Position numbers and translations under genes: made by a program
The notes under the pieces: model-generated
What the model was told of the DNA's origin: nothing
Database searches by the model: none
What the model saw: the letters and a program-made list of their open reading frames with translations, nothing else
NCBI GenBank assembly: GCA_964007875.1
Contig: CAXGAH010000002.1
Location: forward strand, 124,001-188,000
From: UBA1275 sp002323515
Lineage (GTDB): Bacteria; Bacteroidota; Rhodothermia; Balneolales; Balneolaceae
Reading direction: 5' to 3'
Length of the DNA stretch: 64,000 nt
Shown here: positions 25,244 through 34,341 of the stretch, piece after piece
Numbering within the stretch: the first letter of the stretch is position 1
Layout: each line of letters begins with the position of its first letter

Positions 25244-26465
25244 AAAAGAAAAAGCGGCTTTAGTTTTTATTTTCATTACCGTTTTAATCGATGTCATTGG
25301 GCTGGGAATAATTATACCTGTAGTTCCTAGTCTAATAATTGAACTAACCGGTCAAACCATTAGCAATGCAGCCGTGTATGGTGGCTTGTTAATGTTTATT
25401 TACGCAGGGACTCAGTTTCTGTTCGCTCCAGTAATTGGTGCATTGAGTGATCGTTATGGGCGCAGACCCTTACTGCTTAGTTCTTTATGTGCCTATGGCT
25501 TGAATTACCTTTTGTTAGCTTGGGCACCGACTATGTGGTGGTTATTTTTTGCCCGTTTTTTATCAGGTATAACCGGAGCTACTACGACCACTGCTAGTGC
25601 TTACGTTGCAGATATAAGTGCCCCAGAAGAAAAAGCCCAAAATTTTGGTTTATTAGGAGCTGCTTTTGGTTTAGGGTTTATTATTGGTCCAGTGATTGGT
25701 GGAATTTTAGGAGAATATGGTCCCCGTTTACCATTTATAGCAGCAGCTACTTTGAGCTTGGTCAATTTTACTTATGGATATTTTGTTCTCCCAGAGTCAT
25801 TAGCTAAGCAGGAGCAGCGTTCCTTTGAATGGAAAAGGGCCAACCCCTTTGGAGCTCTAAAAAAAATAAGGGACTTCTCAGCCGCGACAGGATTATTTCT
25901 AGTATTTTTTCTTATGTACCTATCTCAACATGCCACACAAAGTACCTGGACTTATTACACCATGTTTAAATTCAGTTGGGATGAAGCGATGGTGGGTATT
26001 TCATTAGGGGTAGTTGGAATCTGTGTAGCCGTCGTACAGGGTGGGTTAACTAGGTGGTGGATTCCAAAAATAGGGCCTAATAAAGCGGTTTATTTTGGTA
26101 TAGGGGCCTATTTAATTGGTTTTTTAGGGTTTGCTTGGGCTCCTAACGGCTCAATTATGCTCGCAATGATTATGCCTTATGCTTTGGGAGGGTTTGCGGG
26201 ACCTTCCTTACAGGGTATTCTTTCAAATCAGGTGCCCGCAAACATGCAAGGTGAACTACAAGGCGTGTTAACGAGTCTTATTAGTTTTTCAGCCATCATT
26301 GGTCCACCAGTGATGACTCAATCATTTAGTTACTTTAGCACCAATCAGATGCTTTATCTGCCAGGTGCCCCTTTCATTTTAGGTGCTTTTTTATCCATAT
26401 TAGCACTTATTATTGGTGTTAAAACCTTAGGGCATGTTGTTGAAAAAAGCGTTGAAATTAGTTAA
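25230..26465 (+). CDS. MFS transporter, TetA-like
   Basis: Twelve-helix major facilitator superfamily proton antiporter, 411 aa. Seen: the start VLIDVIGLGIIIPVVPSL typical of Tet/Bmr-type DHA1 exporters, motif A (GALSDRYGRRPLLL) after helix 2, and a GATTTTASAYVADIS helix-4 block. I chose ATG 25230 (MKPNKKEK) because the upstream in-frame ATG at 25143 lies deep in DUF971 and adds 29 residues of non-helical sequence absent from the family. No TetR repressor is adjacent, so a tetracycline function should not be assumed. Confidence 0.88.
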   Translation: MKPNKKEKAALVFIFITVLIDVIGLGIIIPVVPSLIIELTGQTISNAAVYGGLLMFIYAGTQFLFAPVIGALSDRYGRRPLLLSSLCAYGLNYLLLAWAPTMWWLFFARFLSGITGATTTTASAYVADISAPEEKAQNFGLLGAAFGLGFIIGPVIGGILGEYGPRLPFIAAATLSLVNFTYGYFVLPESLAKQEQRSFEWKRANPFGALKKIRDFSAATGLFLVFFLMYLSQHATQSTWTYYTMFKFSWDEAMVGISLGVVGICVAVVQGGLTRWWIPKIGPNKAVYFGIGAYLIGFLGFAWAPNGSIMLAMIMPYALGGFAGPSLQGILSNQVPANMQGELQGVLTSLISFSAIIGPPVMTQSFSYFSTNQMLYLPGAPFILGAFLSILALIIGVKTLGHVVEKSVEIS

Positions 26466-26569
26466 ACCGAAGCAACTTAATTTTAAAAAATTGCGTTACA
26501 TACAGTTCTACTATAAAGGTAGAATAACAAGTTTAAAGGCCGTATTTTACCAAATAATAAACATGTGAA

Positions 26570-26591
26570 AAAGTAGCCATATAGCTGCTTT
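26570..26591 (+). promoter_or_regulatory. Hairpin in the greA leader
   Basis: AAAGTAGC (26570-26577) pairs with GCTGCTTT (26584-26591) as eight pairs with one G-U, around a 6-nt loop, 22 nt before the greA ATG. It is followed by ACTATTT rather than a T run. It may be the end of the MFS transcript or a leader element of greA. Confidence 0.4.
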
Positions 26592-26613
26592 ACTATTTAA
26601 ACAAGGTACGTAT

Positions 26614-27090
26614 ATGAGTAAGATTCAGTATTTGAGCCAGGAAGGATATGACAAGTTAGACCAAGAACTTCGTGATTTGAAAACTAGAGGACGTCGTGAA
26701 ATAGCAGATGATATAGCAGAAGCTAGGGCAAAAGGTGATCTCAGCGAAAATGCCGAATATGATGCAGCCAAAGAAGCTCAGGGGCATATGGAAACGCGTA
26801 TTACCCAATTGGAAGATATATTGGCTAATGCCCGTGTATTGGACGCCAGAGACTTAGACTTAACTAAAGTACGTGTACTAACCAATGTTACTATACTCAA
26901 TAAAAAAATGAAGAAGGAAATGAAATATACCCTAGTATCTCCAAACGAAGCCGACTTCGCAAAGGGTAAAATTTCAGTGGATTCACCCATTGGTGCAGCT
27001 CTTTTGGGAAAAGAAATAGGGGATGTTGTTACCGTTATTGTACCAGCTGGCATGCTTGAATTAGAAATATTGAAAATCGAAATAGACTAA
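26614..27090 (+). CDS. greA: Transcription elongation factor GreA
   Basis: Secondary-channel factor that rescues backtracked RNA polymerase by stimulating transcript cleavage. Seen: the N-terminal coiled coil with the conserved tip block ARAKGDLSENAEYDAAKEAQ (tip acidic residues D and E intact) and the C-terminal FKBP-like domain ending SPIGAALLGKEIGDVV. Length 158 aa is exact for GreA. It has a 148-nt upstream gap containing two inverted repeats, so it probably has its own promoter. Confidence 0.97.
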   Translation: MSKIQYLSQEGYDKLDQELRDLKTRGRREIADDIAEARAKGDLSENAEYDAAKEAQGHMETRITQLEDILANARVLDARDLDLTKVRVLTNVTILNKKMKKEMKYTLVSPNEADFAKGKISVDSPIGAALLGKEIGDVVTVIVPAGMLELEILKIEID

Positions 27091-27138
27091 ATCTACTGGT
27101 TGATGCAATCCAGCCAGCATCGCTTAAACGGCCATTCA

Positions 27139-27588
27139 ATGAAAAAACTTATAGACGCGTATATTTATCGCGAGAGTTCAAAAGACATAGAATTTTTGAT
27201 ACTTCAGAGAGCTAAGAATAAAATATATGCTGGACAGTGGCGTATGGTGGGTGGTAAGGTAAAAGAAAATGAAGATTACGCTCATGCTGCTTTGCGTGAA
27301 ATCCATGAGGAAATACAGTTAACACCTTCTTATTTTTGGGTAGTACCCTCTGTTAATACATTTTTTGAGGCCCAAACCAATCAAATTCTACACATTCCAG
27401 TTTTTGCTGCAAAAGCACCAGATTCCTTTAGCCCAACGCTAGATGATGAGCATACGCAATATAAATGGATTAGTGTATCCCAAATCTCTGCTCACATTTT
27501 TTGGCCGGAACAACAAAGGCTTATGAAGATGATTGCAACTATTGTCCAGAATGGGCATGTAGTGTCAGAGTGGGTTTTAAAGCCATAA
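27139..27588 (+). CDS. Nudix hydrolase
   Basis: Small pyrophosphohydrolase of unknown nucleotide specificity. Seen: the Nudix box G39-x5-E45-x7-R53-E-x2-E57-E58 (in GGKVKENEDYAHAALREIHEEI), with the usual box glycine replaced by Gln60. The ATG at 27139 gives MKKLIDAYIY, which matches the start of the domain; TTG 27100 or ATG 27103 would add 12-13 residues of doubtful character. It ends 4 nt before ackA, so it may be co-transcribed with ackA. An NUDIX role in dATP or dihydroneopterin triphosphate hydrolysis is possible but unproven. Confidence 0.88.
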   Translation: MKKLIDAYIYRESSKDIEFLILQRAKNKIYAGQWRMVGGKVKENEDYAHAALREIHEEIQLTPSYFWVVPSVNTFFEAQTNQILHIPVFAAKAPDSFSPTLDDEHTQYKWISVSQISAHIFWPEQQRLMKMIATIVQNGHVVSEWVLKP

Positions 27589-27592
27589 AAAC

Positions 27593-28810
27593 ATGATAAT
27601 ATTAGTAATAAATTGCGGAAGCTCTTCCATCAAATACCAACTCATCAATACAAAAAATAAAACGACTCTGTGTAAGGGTTTGGTTGAGAGGATTGGGGCA
27701 GTTACGTCTCTTATTCGTCACGAATTTGCCGATGAAAAACCCGTCAAAAAATCGATCGCTTTAGAAAATCACTCAGTAGCCCTTTCCAAACTTATGGAAT
27801 TACTCATGGAGGCTGACAATGAACATTTACATGATATTAATGAAATAGAAGCGGTGGGTCACCGGGTTGTTCATGGGGGTGAGCTTTTTAAAGATTCTGT
27901 ACTTATTGATGAGGATGTAGAATCAGCAATTGAACAAGCATTTGATATTGCACCATTACACAATCCTCCAAACTTGCAAGGCATTAGAGCTGCAAAAAAG
28001 CTTTTGCCAAACGTACCGCATGTCGCTGTTTTTGACACAGCGTTTCATCACTCTATACCACAGCATGCATACTTATATGCCATTCCTAATCGGCTTTACA
28101 GACGATATAAAATACGTCGTTACGGGTTTCATGGCACCTCTCATTATTATGTTTCAAGAGAGTACTTTAACATATTGGGAAAGAAAAAAATAGGGTCCAA
28201 GCTAATCACTTGTCATTTGGGAAATGGCGGGTCAATCACTGCCATAAAAGATGGAAATTCTTATGATACTTCTATGGGCTTTACTCCATTAGAAGGATTA
28301 GTAATGGGAACCAGAAGTGGGGATATAGATCCATCTATTTTGTTTTTTTTAATTGAAAAAGAAGAATTATCACTAGCCAACGTACACGCATTACTAAATA
28401 AGCATAGTGGATTACTTGGATTAAGTGGTTATGCCGGTGATATGCGGGATTTATTGGAAGAAGCTGAACAAGGAGATCGCAGGTGTACAGAAGCAGTAGA
28501 TGTGTTCTGCTACAGAGCTAAAAAGTATATTGGCTCATATATGGCAGCTTTAAATGGAGGGGATGCCTTGATATTTACTGGTGGTATTGGTGAAAATTCA
28601 GCGATTATCAGGCGAAAAATTGTAGATAATCTAAGTTATTTGGGCTTAGAATTAGATGACGAGAAAAATGAGAAAGTAAAAGGCTTTTCAGCTATTCATG
28701 CGAATGACTCCAAAGTAGAAATCTATGTGATTCCAACAAATGAAGAATTGGTGATTGCAATCGATGCCGCAAAAATAGCGATTGCCTCTCAACAAACTCC
28801 ATGGGCGTAA
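27593..28810 (+). CDS. ackA: Acetate kinase
   Basis: Cytoplasmic enzyme making ATP and acetate from acetyl phosphate. Seen: INCGSSSIKYQ at the N-terminus (phosphate-binding), GHRVVHGG, FDTAFH, RYGFHGTSH, CHLGNGGSI, and GIGENS near the C-terminus. Length 405 aa is normal. Its last 10 nt overlap the start of the next lipoprotein gene, and pta follows that, so acetate metabolism and the lipoprotein share a transcript. Confidence 0.97.
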   Translation: MIILVINCGSSSIKYQLINTKNKTTLCKGLVERIGAVTSLIRHEFADEKPVKKSIALENHSVALSKLMELLMEADNEHLHDINEIEAVGHRVVHGGELFKDSVLIDEDVESAIEQAFDIAPLHNPPNLQGIRAAKKLLPNVPHVAVFDTAFHHSIPQHAYLYAIPNRLYRRYKIRRYGFHGTSHYYVSREYFNILGKKKIGSKLITCHLGNGGSITAIKDGNSYDTSMGFTPLEGLVMGTRSGDIDPSILFFLIEKEELSLANVHALLNKHSGLLGLSGYAGDMRDLLEEAEQGDRRCTEAVDVFCYRAKKYIGSYMAALNGGDALIFTGGIGENSAIIRRKIVDNLSYLGLELDDEKNEKVKGFSAIHANDSKVEIYVIPTNEELVIAIDAAKIAIASQQTPWA

Positions 28811-30549
28811 TAAAGACATCATATGTGATTTTATGCTTGGCTATCGGTCTATCCTTTAGCGCATGTACCAGTTCTAAGTGGACAATAGAGTCGACCCGGG
28901 CAATTGATCGTACAGAATTTGATTTAATAGAAGAAGATGTTTTCCTGGAAATGAGTCAAGTATCTAGTCCCAATATGCCTATATTAGTGTTTGATGTTTG
29001 GCATATAGAGACCTATGATTACTCCCTAAAGATTCAAAGTAATAGATATTTGCAACGCTATAGACCTTCCTTAAGCTCCGCATTTTTTGGTATTTTAGGT
29101 GCTAGTGCTGCGTACTTGACAGCGGATTTATTGTCACCTAATAGCACACAGCAATATATACTATATGGATTGGGCGCTTTAAGTTTAGTTACAGGTTTAG
29201 CGGGAGATAGAAGTTGGGGTAAAGCTACATCTACTGGTGAACAAAGGCTATTGAAGCAAACCGGTGTAATTCAATTAAGTGATACACTTAGAGCAACTAA
29301 GCAGCCTACTATATCCCCAAACTACACTATCTACAATGATCTTGAGGCAATCGCCATACGAAATAATGTTACCTTCGATAAGAATAGCTATTTCATCAAC
29401 TTATTAGAAGATATTAATCCCAGTAGTTTCTTAGTTCAAGAAAACCAAAGTATACGAGTTGAACTTGAATTTAATGATAGTCTCTATTCTCAGATTATCC
29501 CTGTAGAAGATATTTTTGAGCGTTTTGTAGTAGTTGAAACAGAAGTTACGGCCTTGCGGCAAAATCCAGACAATACCAACAATTCCATATTGACTGATTT
29601 AGCTAGGGGAAGTGAGTTGCTATTGCTAGGTGAATTGGACAACTGGTATGTTGTGCGTTACGGAATTGCTGAAACTTACATCTCAAAAAATGACTCCAAA
29701 TTAATTTGGCGTCCAACTGATTACATAGGTGAGTTGTCCATAATTACCCTTCCAAATGTACCCTTTGGAAATGTAGATATAGAGCGCGAGATACCTGTAC
29801 GATTGACCGAAAATAACCAAGCGGGGGCCTTTATCTTAGGCAACGAATATTATGGAGATAGTTTCCCTAACAAACGATATGCAGAAAGGGATGCAAAGCT
29901 CATAGAAGAGTATCTTATCAACAGTTTTGGATTGGGTTTTGCAGGTATTCGAACGTCCATAAATACATCAAGGATAGAGCAGTTTAGATACAATTGGGAT
30001 GAATTTTTAAAACGTAAACAAGCAAATAGAAAACAGCTCATATTATATGTAAATGGTTATGTTACAATAGATAATGAAGGTAATCTAATGTATATGTTAG
30101 GTGATGAAGCTTCAAGTTATCGTCAGAATAATAGCCTAGTACTTGCCCATTTATTCCAAGATGCAATTGATGCGGGCTTTACCGAGCTTTTTATGATAGG
30201 AGATTTATTCTTTGATACCGGAAATGAGACAAATACTGTCTCTAGGGATAAGTATTACGATGCTTTCTATGCTCTAAATTCTACTTTATTAGCTAGCAGA
30301 GGAATTAACTTTGGCCTGCTTTTTTCATCTGATGGTAGGAGCGATTCACAATTGTACTCTAAGCAGGCTATTGCTCAAAAGTATCACAGTATATTTAGTT
30401 ATTACTTAGCCGATGCGATAAAAAAAGGGAATTACACGTCTAATCAGTTGCTTAATTATGTTCAAAGAAATGTGGACTATACCGCTCGTAGATTACACGA
30501 TACACCCCAAAATGTTGTATATTTTGGTAATGCAAATATTGAGTTCTAA
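28801..30549 (+). CDS. Lipoprotein with SH3b and degenerate caspase-like domains
   Basis: Not a named protein. Residues 1-22 are a lipoprotein signal (LSFSAC, Cys22). A two-helix-like hydrophobic region lies at about 93-135. An SH3b-like domain is at about 243-304 (VTALRQNP, ARGSELLLLGELDNWYVVRY). From 343 the sequence resembles the Peptidase C14 caspase fold (AFILGNEYYGD, RDAKLIEEYL, LILYVNGYV, MIGDLFFD). The catalytic His of the GHG loop is N418-G419-Y420 and the Cys position of the DxC loop is F470, so it looks inactive. It starts within ackA and precedes pta. Confidence 0.6.
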   Translation: MGVIKTSYVILCLAIGLSFSACTSSKWTIESTRAIDRTEFDLIEEDVFLEMSQVSSPNMPILVFDVWHIETYDYSLKIQSNRYLQRYRPSLSSAFFGILGASAAYLTADLLSPNSTQQYILYGLGALSLVTGLAGDRSWGKATSTGEQRLLKQTGVIQLSDTLRATKQPTISPNYTIYNDLEAIAIRNNVTFDKNSYFINLLEDINPSSFLVQENQSIRVELEFNDSLYSQIIPVEDIFERFVVVETEVTALRQNPDNTNNSILTDLARGSELLLLGELDNWYVVRYGIAETYISKNDSKLIWRPTDYIGELSIITLPNVPFGNVDIEREIPVRLTENNQAGAFILGNEYYGDSFPNKRYAERDAKLIEEYLINSFGLGFAGIRTSINTSRIEQFRYNWDEFLKRKQANRKQLILYVNGYVTIDNEGNLMYMLGDEASSYRQNNSLVLAHLFQDAIDAGFTELFMIGDLFFDTGNETNTVSRDKYYDAFYALNSTLLASRGINFGLLFSSDGRSDSQLYSKQAIAQKYHSIFSYYLADAIKKGNYTSNQLLNYVQRNVDYTARRLHDTPQNVVYFGNANIEF

Positions 30550-30670
30550 TAGGGTGCATTCACTTGAAGTGTAGTGCTAAAAACTAATTTTATTGTTATA
30601 TCAAAAACTTTGGTTCGCGAAGCCCAATAAATCTGAAAACCTAGTTAAAAAGTCTGGTAAATACATAGTC

Positions 30671-31708
30671 ATGAATTTCACCGAGTTGCTACGCGTTAAG
30701 ACAAAAGAAAGTCAATCAAAAATAGTATTAGCCCGATCCTCAGATCCAAGAGTACAACAAGCGGCTAATCTACTTGTGGAACTAGAAATAGGAGAAGTCT
30801 ATTTGGTTCGGAATCATAGTGAGGGGGGGCTAAATTCTTTGGATAGCACCGAAGTAGATAATAATCGAAAGGTGGTTGCATCAACCCGAGGGAATGATGC
30901 GTCGATTGAGCTAAACTCAAAGATTCATTGGATCGATCCGTGGGAAGATTCACGTCGAGAAGAATTCGCAGACTTTCTTTATGAAAAAAGAAAAAACAAG
31001 GGATGGAGTCGTGAACGCTGCGAAAAAGTTATTTTTGATCCACTTTATTTCACAGGTTGTCTGTTAGCGATGGGGTATATGGATGTTGGTGTGGCAGGTT
31101 CGGTTTCAACAACGCGAGATGTGCTGCGGGCGGCCATTCATACCATTGGACTAAGATCTGGTTCAAACACCATTTCAAGTAGTTTTATCATTGAATTATC
31201 TACTGGTGAGGTAGTGAGTTTTGGAGATTGTGCGGTTATTCCTATGCCAAATGCGGAACAATTAGCCACAATAGCACATGATTCTGCTATGGTATATCAC
31301 TCTATAACCGGTGTAGAACCTAAGATTGCATTATTGTCATTTTCTACTAATGGCAGTGCCGATCATGAGCGTGTACAAGTCCCAATTGATGCTTTGCAGG
31401 TGTATAAAGAACAGGGCGGTTGCTTTGAAATTGATGGTGAATTGCAGTTTGATGCAGCCTGGGATGCCGCTGTCGCGCGTCGTAAAGCCCCGCATAGTAT
31501 AGTAGCAGGGCAGGCGAATGTCTTTGTGTTTCCAAGTTTAGAGGCCGGCAATATAGGCTATAAAATGGTGGAGAGGTTAGCTGGAGCAAGGGCAACTGGG
31601 CCAATTATTCAAGGGCTAAATAAACCCATGTTGGATCTCTCTAGAGGTTGTGATGCCAATGATATAGTAAACACCGCCTGTGTGGGCATAGTAATGACAA
31701 AAAACTGA
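30671..31708 (+). CDS. pta: Phosphate acetyltransferase
   Basis: Converts acetyl-CoA and phosphate to acetyl phosphate, completing the AckA-Pta pathway. Seen: PTA/PTB family blocks such as VGVAGSVSTTRDVLRAAIHTIG, SFGDCAVIPMPNAEQLATIA, and the closing NIGYKMVERLAGA with GPIIQGLNKPMLDLSRG. At 345 aa it is the short catalytic form without the long N-terminal regulatory domain. ATG 30671 (MNFTELLRVK) is preferred over TTG 30593, which adds 26 unrelated residues. It has a 121-nt gap after the lipoprotein gene. Confidence 0.93.
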   Translation: MNFTELLRVKTKESQSKIVLARSSDPRVQQAANLLVELEIGEVYLVRNHSEGGLNSLDSTEVDNNRKVVASTRGNDASIELNSKIHWIDPWEDSRREEFADFLYEKRKNKGWSRERCEKVIFDPLYFTGCLLAMGYMDVGVAGSVSTTRDVLRAAIHTIGLRSGSNTISSSFIIELSTGEVVSFGDCAVIPMPNAEQLATIAHDSAMVYHSITGVEPKIALLSFSTNGSADHERVQVPIDALQVYKEQGGCFEIDGELQFDAAWDAAVARRKAPHSIVAGQANVFVFPSLEAGNIGYKMVERLAGARATGPIIQGLNKPMLDLSRGCDANDIVNTACVGIVMTKN

Positions 31709-31712
31709 CGTT

Positions 31713-32687
31713 ATGGAACATCTTTATCCACTTATTTTTGAACCCATCATAAAGGAAAAGTTATGGGGAGGTAAGAGCCTGCATGAGGTCTTAGCTAAGC
31801 CACGTACCGGTGATTATGATGGTGAATCCTGGGAATTATCTGGAGTTCCTGGAAATATTTCAATCGTTCGTAACGGCCCACATACCGGTAAAAGCCTGAC
31901 AGAACTCATCGAGCAATTCAAAGGCGATTTGGTTGGTGACCACGTGTATAATAAGCACGGTAATATGTTTCCTCTGTTGTTTAAGTTTATTGATGCTCAA
32001 CAAGATTTATCTATACAAGTACACCCAAATGATGAATTGGCTCACATACGTCATAATAGTTTTGGCAAAACAGAAATGTGGTATGTGATCGATACGGATC
32101 CGGATGCCAGTCTTATTGTTGGATTTAATAAACAAGTAGATGCTCGCCAGTATATGGACTGCGTTCAGGACAACAAGCTTATGAGTGTACTAAACCGGGA
32201 GAAGGTACAGCCCCATGACGTGTTTTTTATTCCTGCTGGTCGGATACACACTATTGGGAAGGGTTTATTAATTGCCGAGATACAACAAACATCGGATATT
32301 ACCTATAGAATACATGATTTTGACCGGGTCGATGCGAATGGGAATAAACGAGAATTACACAACGATTTAGCTGTTGAAGCCATAGATTTTTCCATCCCAG
32401 ATTCTTACAAGACTAGCTATGATATTGAAGCGGGAGAGCAGCTTATTGGAGCCTCAGATTATTTTGTAACCAAAAGGCGGTTCATAAATGAACTCACCAC
32501 TTTAGAATTTGGTCATTCTTCTTGCACTGTTCTCATGTGTATAGAGGGGAGTCTTGAGGTATCCCTTTTTGAGGAACTTCCTACTATTTCAAAAGGCACT
32601 ACTGTTCTTATACCAAGCTGCATTGAAGAACTTACATTGACACCGGAAGGCAATAGTATTTTACTAGAAATTCAAATACCCGACTAG
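31713..32687 (+). CDS. manA: Mannose-6-phosphate isomerase, class I
   Basis: Zinc-dependent cupin interconverting fructose-6-phosphate and mannose-6-phosphate for sugar nucleotide synthesis. Seen: the metal ligands Q102 and H104 (IQVHPND), E121 (KTEMWY), and H179 (GRIHTIG) in the expected order; EIQQTSDITYRIHDFDR follows, as in type I enzymes of Firmicutes and Bacteroidota. Length 324 aa. It lies 4 nt after pta. Confidence 0.94.
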   Translation: MEHLYPLIFEPIIKEKLWGGKSLHEVLAKPRTGDYDGESWELSGVPGNISIVRNGPHTGKSLTELIEQFKGDLVGDHVYNKHGNMFPLLFKFIDAQQDLSIQVHPNDELAHIRHNSFGKTEMWYVIDTDPDASLIVGFNKQVDARQYMDCVQDNKLMSVLNREKVQPHDVFFIPAGRIHTIGKGLLIAEIQQTSDITYRIHDFDRVDANGNKRELHNDLAVEAIDFSIPDSYKTSYDIEAGEQLIGASDYFVTKRRFINELTTLEFGHSSCTVLMCIEGSLEVSLFEELPTISKGTTVLIPSCIEELTLTPEGNSILLEIQIPD

Positions 32688-32759
32688 CTGTAGTTTTTTA
32701 TCGAGCCGATAGAGAAACTCAATAAGAAAGCCTGACAATTAGCCAGGTAATTCACTATG

Positions 32760-32776
32760 TTTAGAGTTGTTCTAAA
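32760..32776 (+). promoter_or_regulatory. Inverted repeat upstream of the SUF operon
   Basis: TTTAGA (32760-32765) and TCTAAA (32771-32776) form a perfect 6-bp inverted repeat with a 5-bp spacer, 76 nt before the sufB ATG, in the 164-nt gap after manA. The spacing suits a dimeric repressor. It matches neither SufR nor IscR consensus that I know. Confidence 0.4.
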
Positions 32777-32851
32777 TAGGCTTCTTTTAATGAACGGAAG
32801 CATCATTGCTTAGGTTTAGCAGGTAATACTAATCTATTAAAACAGCATAAT

Positions 32852-34297
32852 ATGAGTAAAGAGACCAAGGCCTTAAAGTCTATGATTGGTGAAGAGTATA
32901 AATATGGATTCACAACCGCCATCGAATACGAAGATTTTCCAAAAGGAATAAGTGAAGACATAATACGTGAACTCTCTAGCAGAAAAGAAGAACCTGAGTG
33001 GATGCTTGAATTCCGCTTGAAATCGTATCGTGCTTGGTTAGAGATGGAAGAGCCAGAATGGTTCAATGCCACTTACACGAAACCTGATTTTGAGAACTTA
33101 CTTTATTACTCAGCACCCAAAAAAAGACCAAGTCTAGACAGTCTAGACGATGTGGATCCCAACATAAGAGAGACCTATGAAAAATTAGGTATTCCTCTTG
33201 AAGAACAAAAAATGTTGGCTGGTGTGGCAGTTGATGCGGTATTTGACAGCGTTTCCGTATTTACCTCGTTTAAAGAAAAATTGGCTGAAGCGGGGGTTAT
33301 TTTTTGCTCTATCTCTGAAGCGATAAAAGAATACCCAGACTTAGTGAAGAAGTATATGGGCGCGGTTATACCTGCACGCGACAATTTCTATTCGGCCCTA
33401 AATTCTGCAGTCTTCTCGGATGGATCTTTTTGCTATATCCCTAAAAATACGACATGTCCGATGGAGTTGTCCACGTATTTCCGTATTAATAACATGGAAT
33501 CAGGTCAGTTTGAGCGCACGCTAATTATTGCGGAAGAAGGAGCGAGTGTTAGTTATTTGGAAGGGTGTACTGCTCCTATGTATGATGAGAATCAATTGCA
33601 TGCTGCAGTAGTAGAATTAATCGCTTTAGACCATGCTGAAATCAAGTATTCAACTATACAAAATTGGTATTCTGGTGACGAAAATGGAAAGGGTGGAATC
33701 TACAATTTTGTTACTAAAAGAGGGATTTGTAAAGGAGATAATAGTAAGATTTCATGGACCCAATTAGAAACTGGGTCTGCGGTAACTCTTAAGTATCCAT
33801 CGGTAATTCTACAAGGTGATCACTCAATCGGGGAGTTTTATTCCGTGGCGGTTACTACAAAAAAACAACAAGCAGATACTGGAACTAAAATGATTCATTT
33901 GGGTAAGAATACCCGCAGTACCATCATTTCTAAAGGTATTTCAGCCGGTGAGTCCAATAATAGTTACCGTGGTGAAGTAAAAATTGGCAAAAAAGCTACA
34001 GGATCGAAAAACTATTCAGTCTGTGATTCTATGCTTATTGGTCAAAGTTGCGGCGCTCATACATTCCCTTACATTTCATCTGAAAATGCGAGTAGTAGTG
34101 TTGAACATGAGGCTACGACTTCGAGAGTGGGAGAGGAGCAGATTTTTTACCTAATGCAACGAGGTATCAGTGAACAAGACGCGATTTCCATGATTATTAA
34201 CGGTTTTGTTAAAGACGTCTTAAAGGAATTACCTCTTGAATTTGCAGTCGAGGCTAATAAGCTATTGGATATCAAATTAGAAGGAAGTGTAGGATAA
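32852..34297 (+). CDS. sufB: Fe-S cluster assembly scaffold SufB
   Basis: Core scaffold subunit of the SufBC2D complex, where Fe-S clusters are built. Seen: N-terminal block EEPEWMLEFRLKSYRAWLEM, and the SufB C-terminal beta-helix with SSENASSSVEHEATTSRVGE and FYLMQRGIS. Length 481 aa is standard for SufB, larger than SufD. First gene of a run with sufC, sufD, sufS, nfu and sufA, with a candidate operator in its leader. Confidence 0.97.
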   Translation: MSKETKALKSMIGEEYKYGFTTAIEYEDFPKGISEDIIRELSSRKEEPEWMLEFRLKSYRAWLEMEEPEWFNATYTKPDFENLLYYSAPKKRPSLDSLDDVDPNIRETYEKLGIPLEEQKMLAGVAVDAVFDSVSVFTSFKEKLAEAGVIFCSISEAIKEYPDLVKKYMGAVIPARDNFYSALNSAVFSDGSFCYIPKNTTCPMELSTYFRINNMESGQFERTLIIAEEGASVSYLEGCTAPMYDENQLHAAVVELIALDHAEIKYSTIQNWYSGDENGKGGIYNFVTKRGICKGDNSKISWTQLETGSAVTLKYPSVILQGDHSIGEFYSVAVTTKKQQADTGTKMIHLGKNTRSTIISKGISAGESNNSYRGEVKIGKKATGSKNYSVCDSMLIGQSCGAHTFPYISSENASSSVEHEATTSRVGEEQIFYLMQRGISEQDAISMIINGFVKDVLKELPLEFAVEANKLLDIKLEGSVG

Positions 34298-34341
34298 CGT
34301 ACCGAACAACCCATAAATAGTAATAATCAAATCATAGTATA

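Noticed and set aside
32731..32747. CCTG/CAGG repeat after manA as a terminator
   Set aside because: Only four pairs and no T run; too weak.
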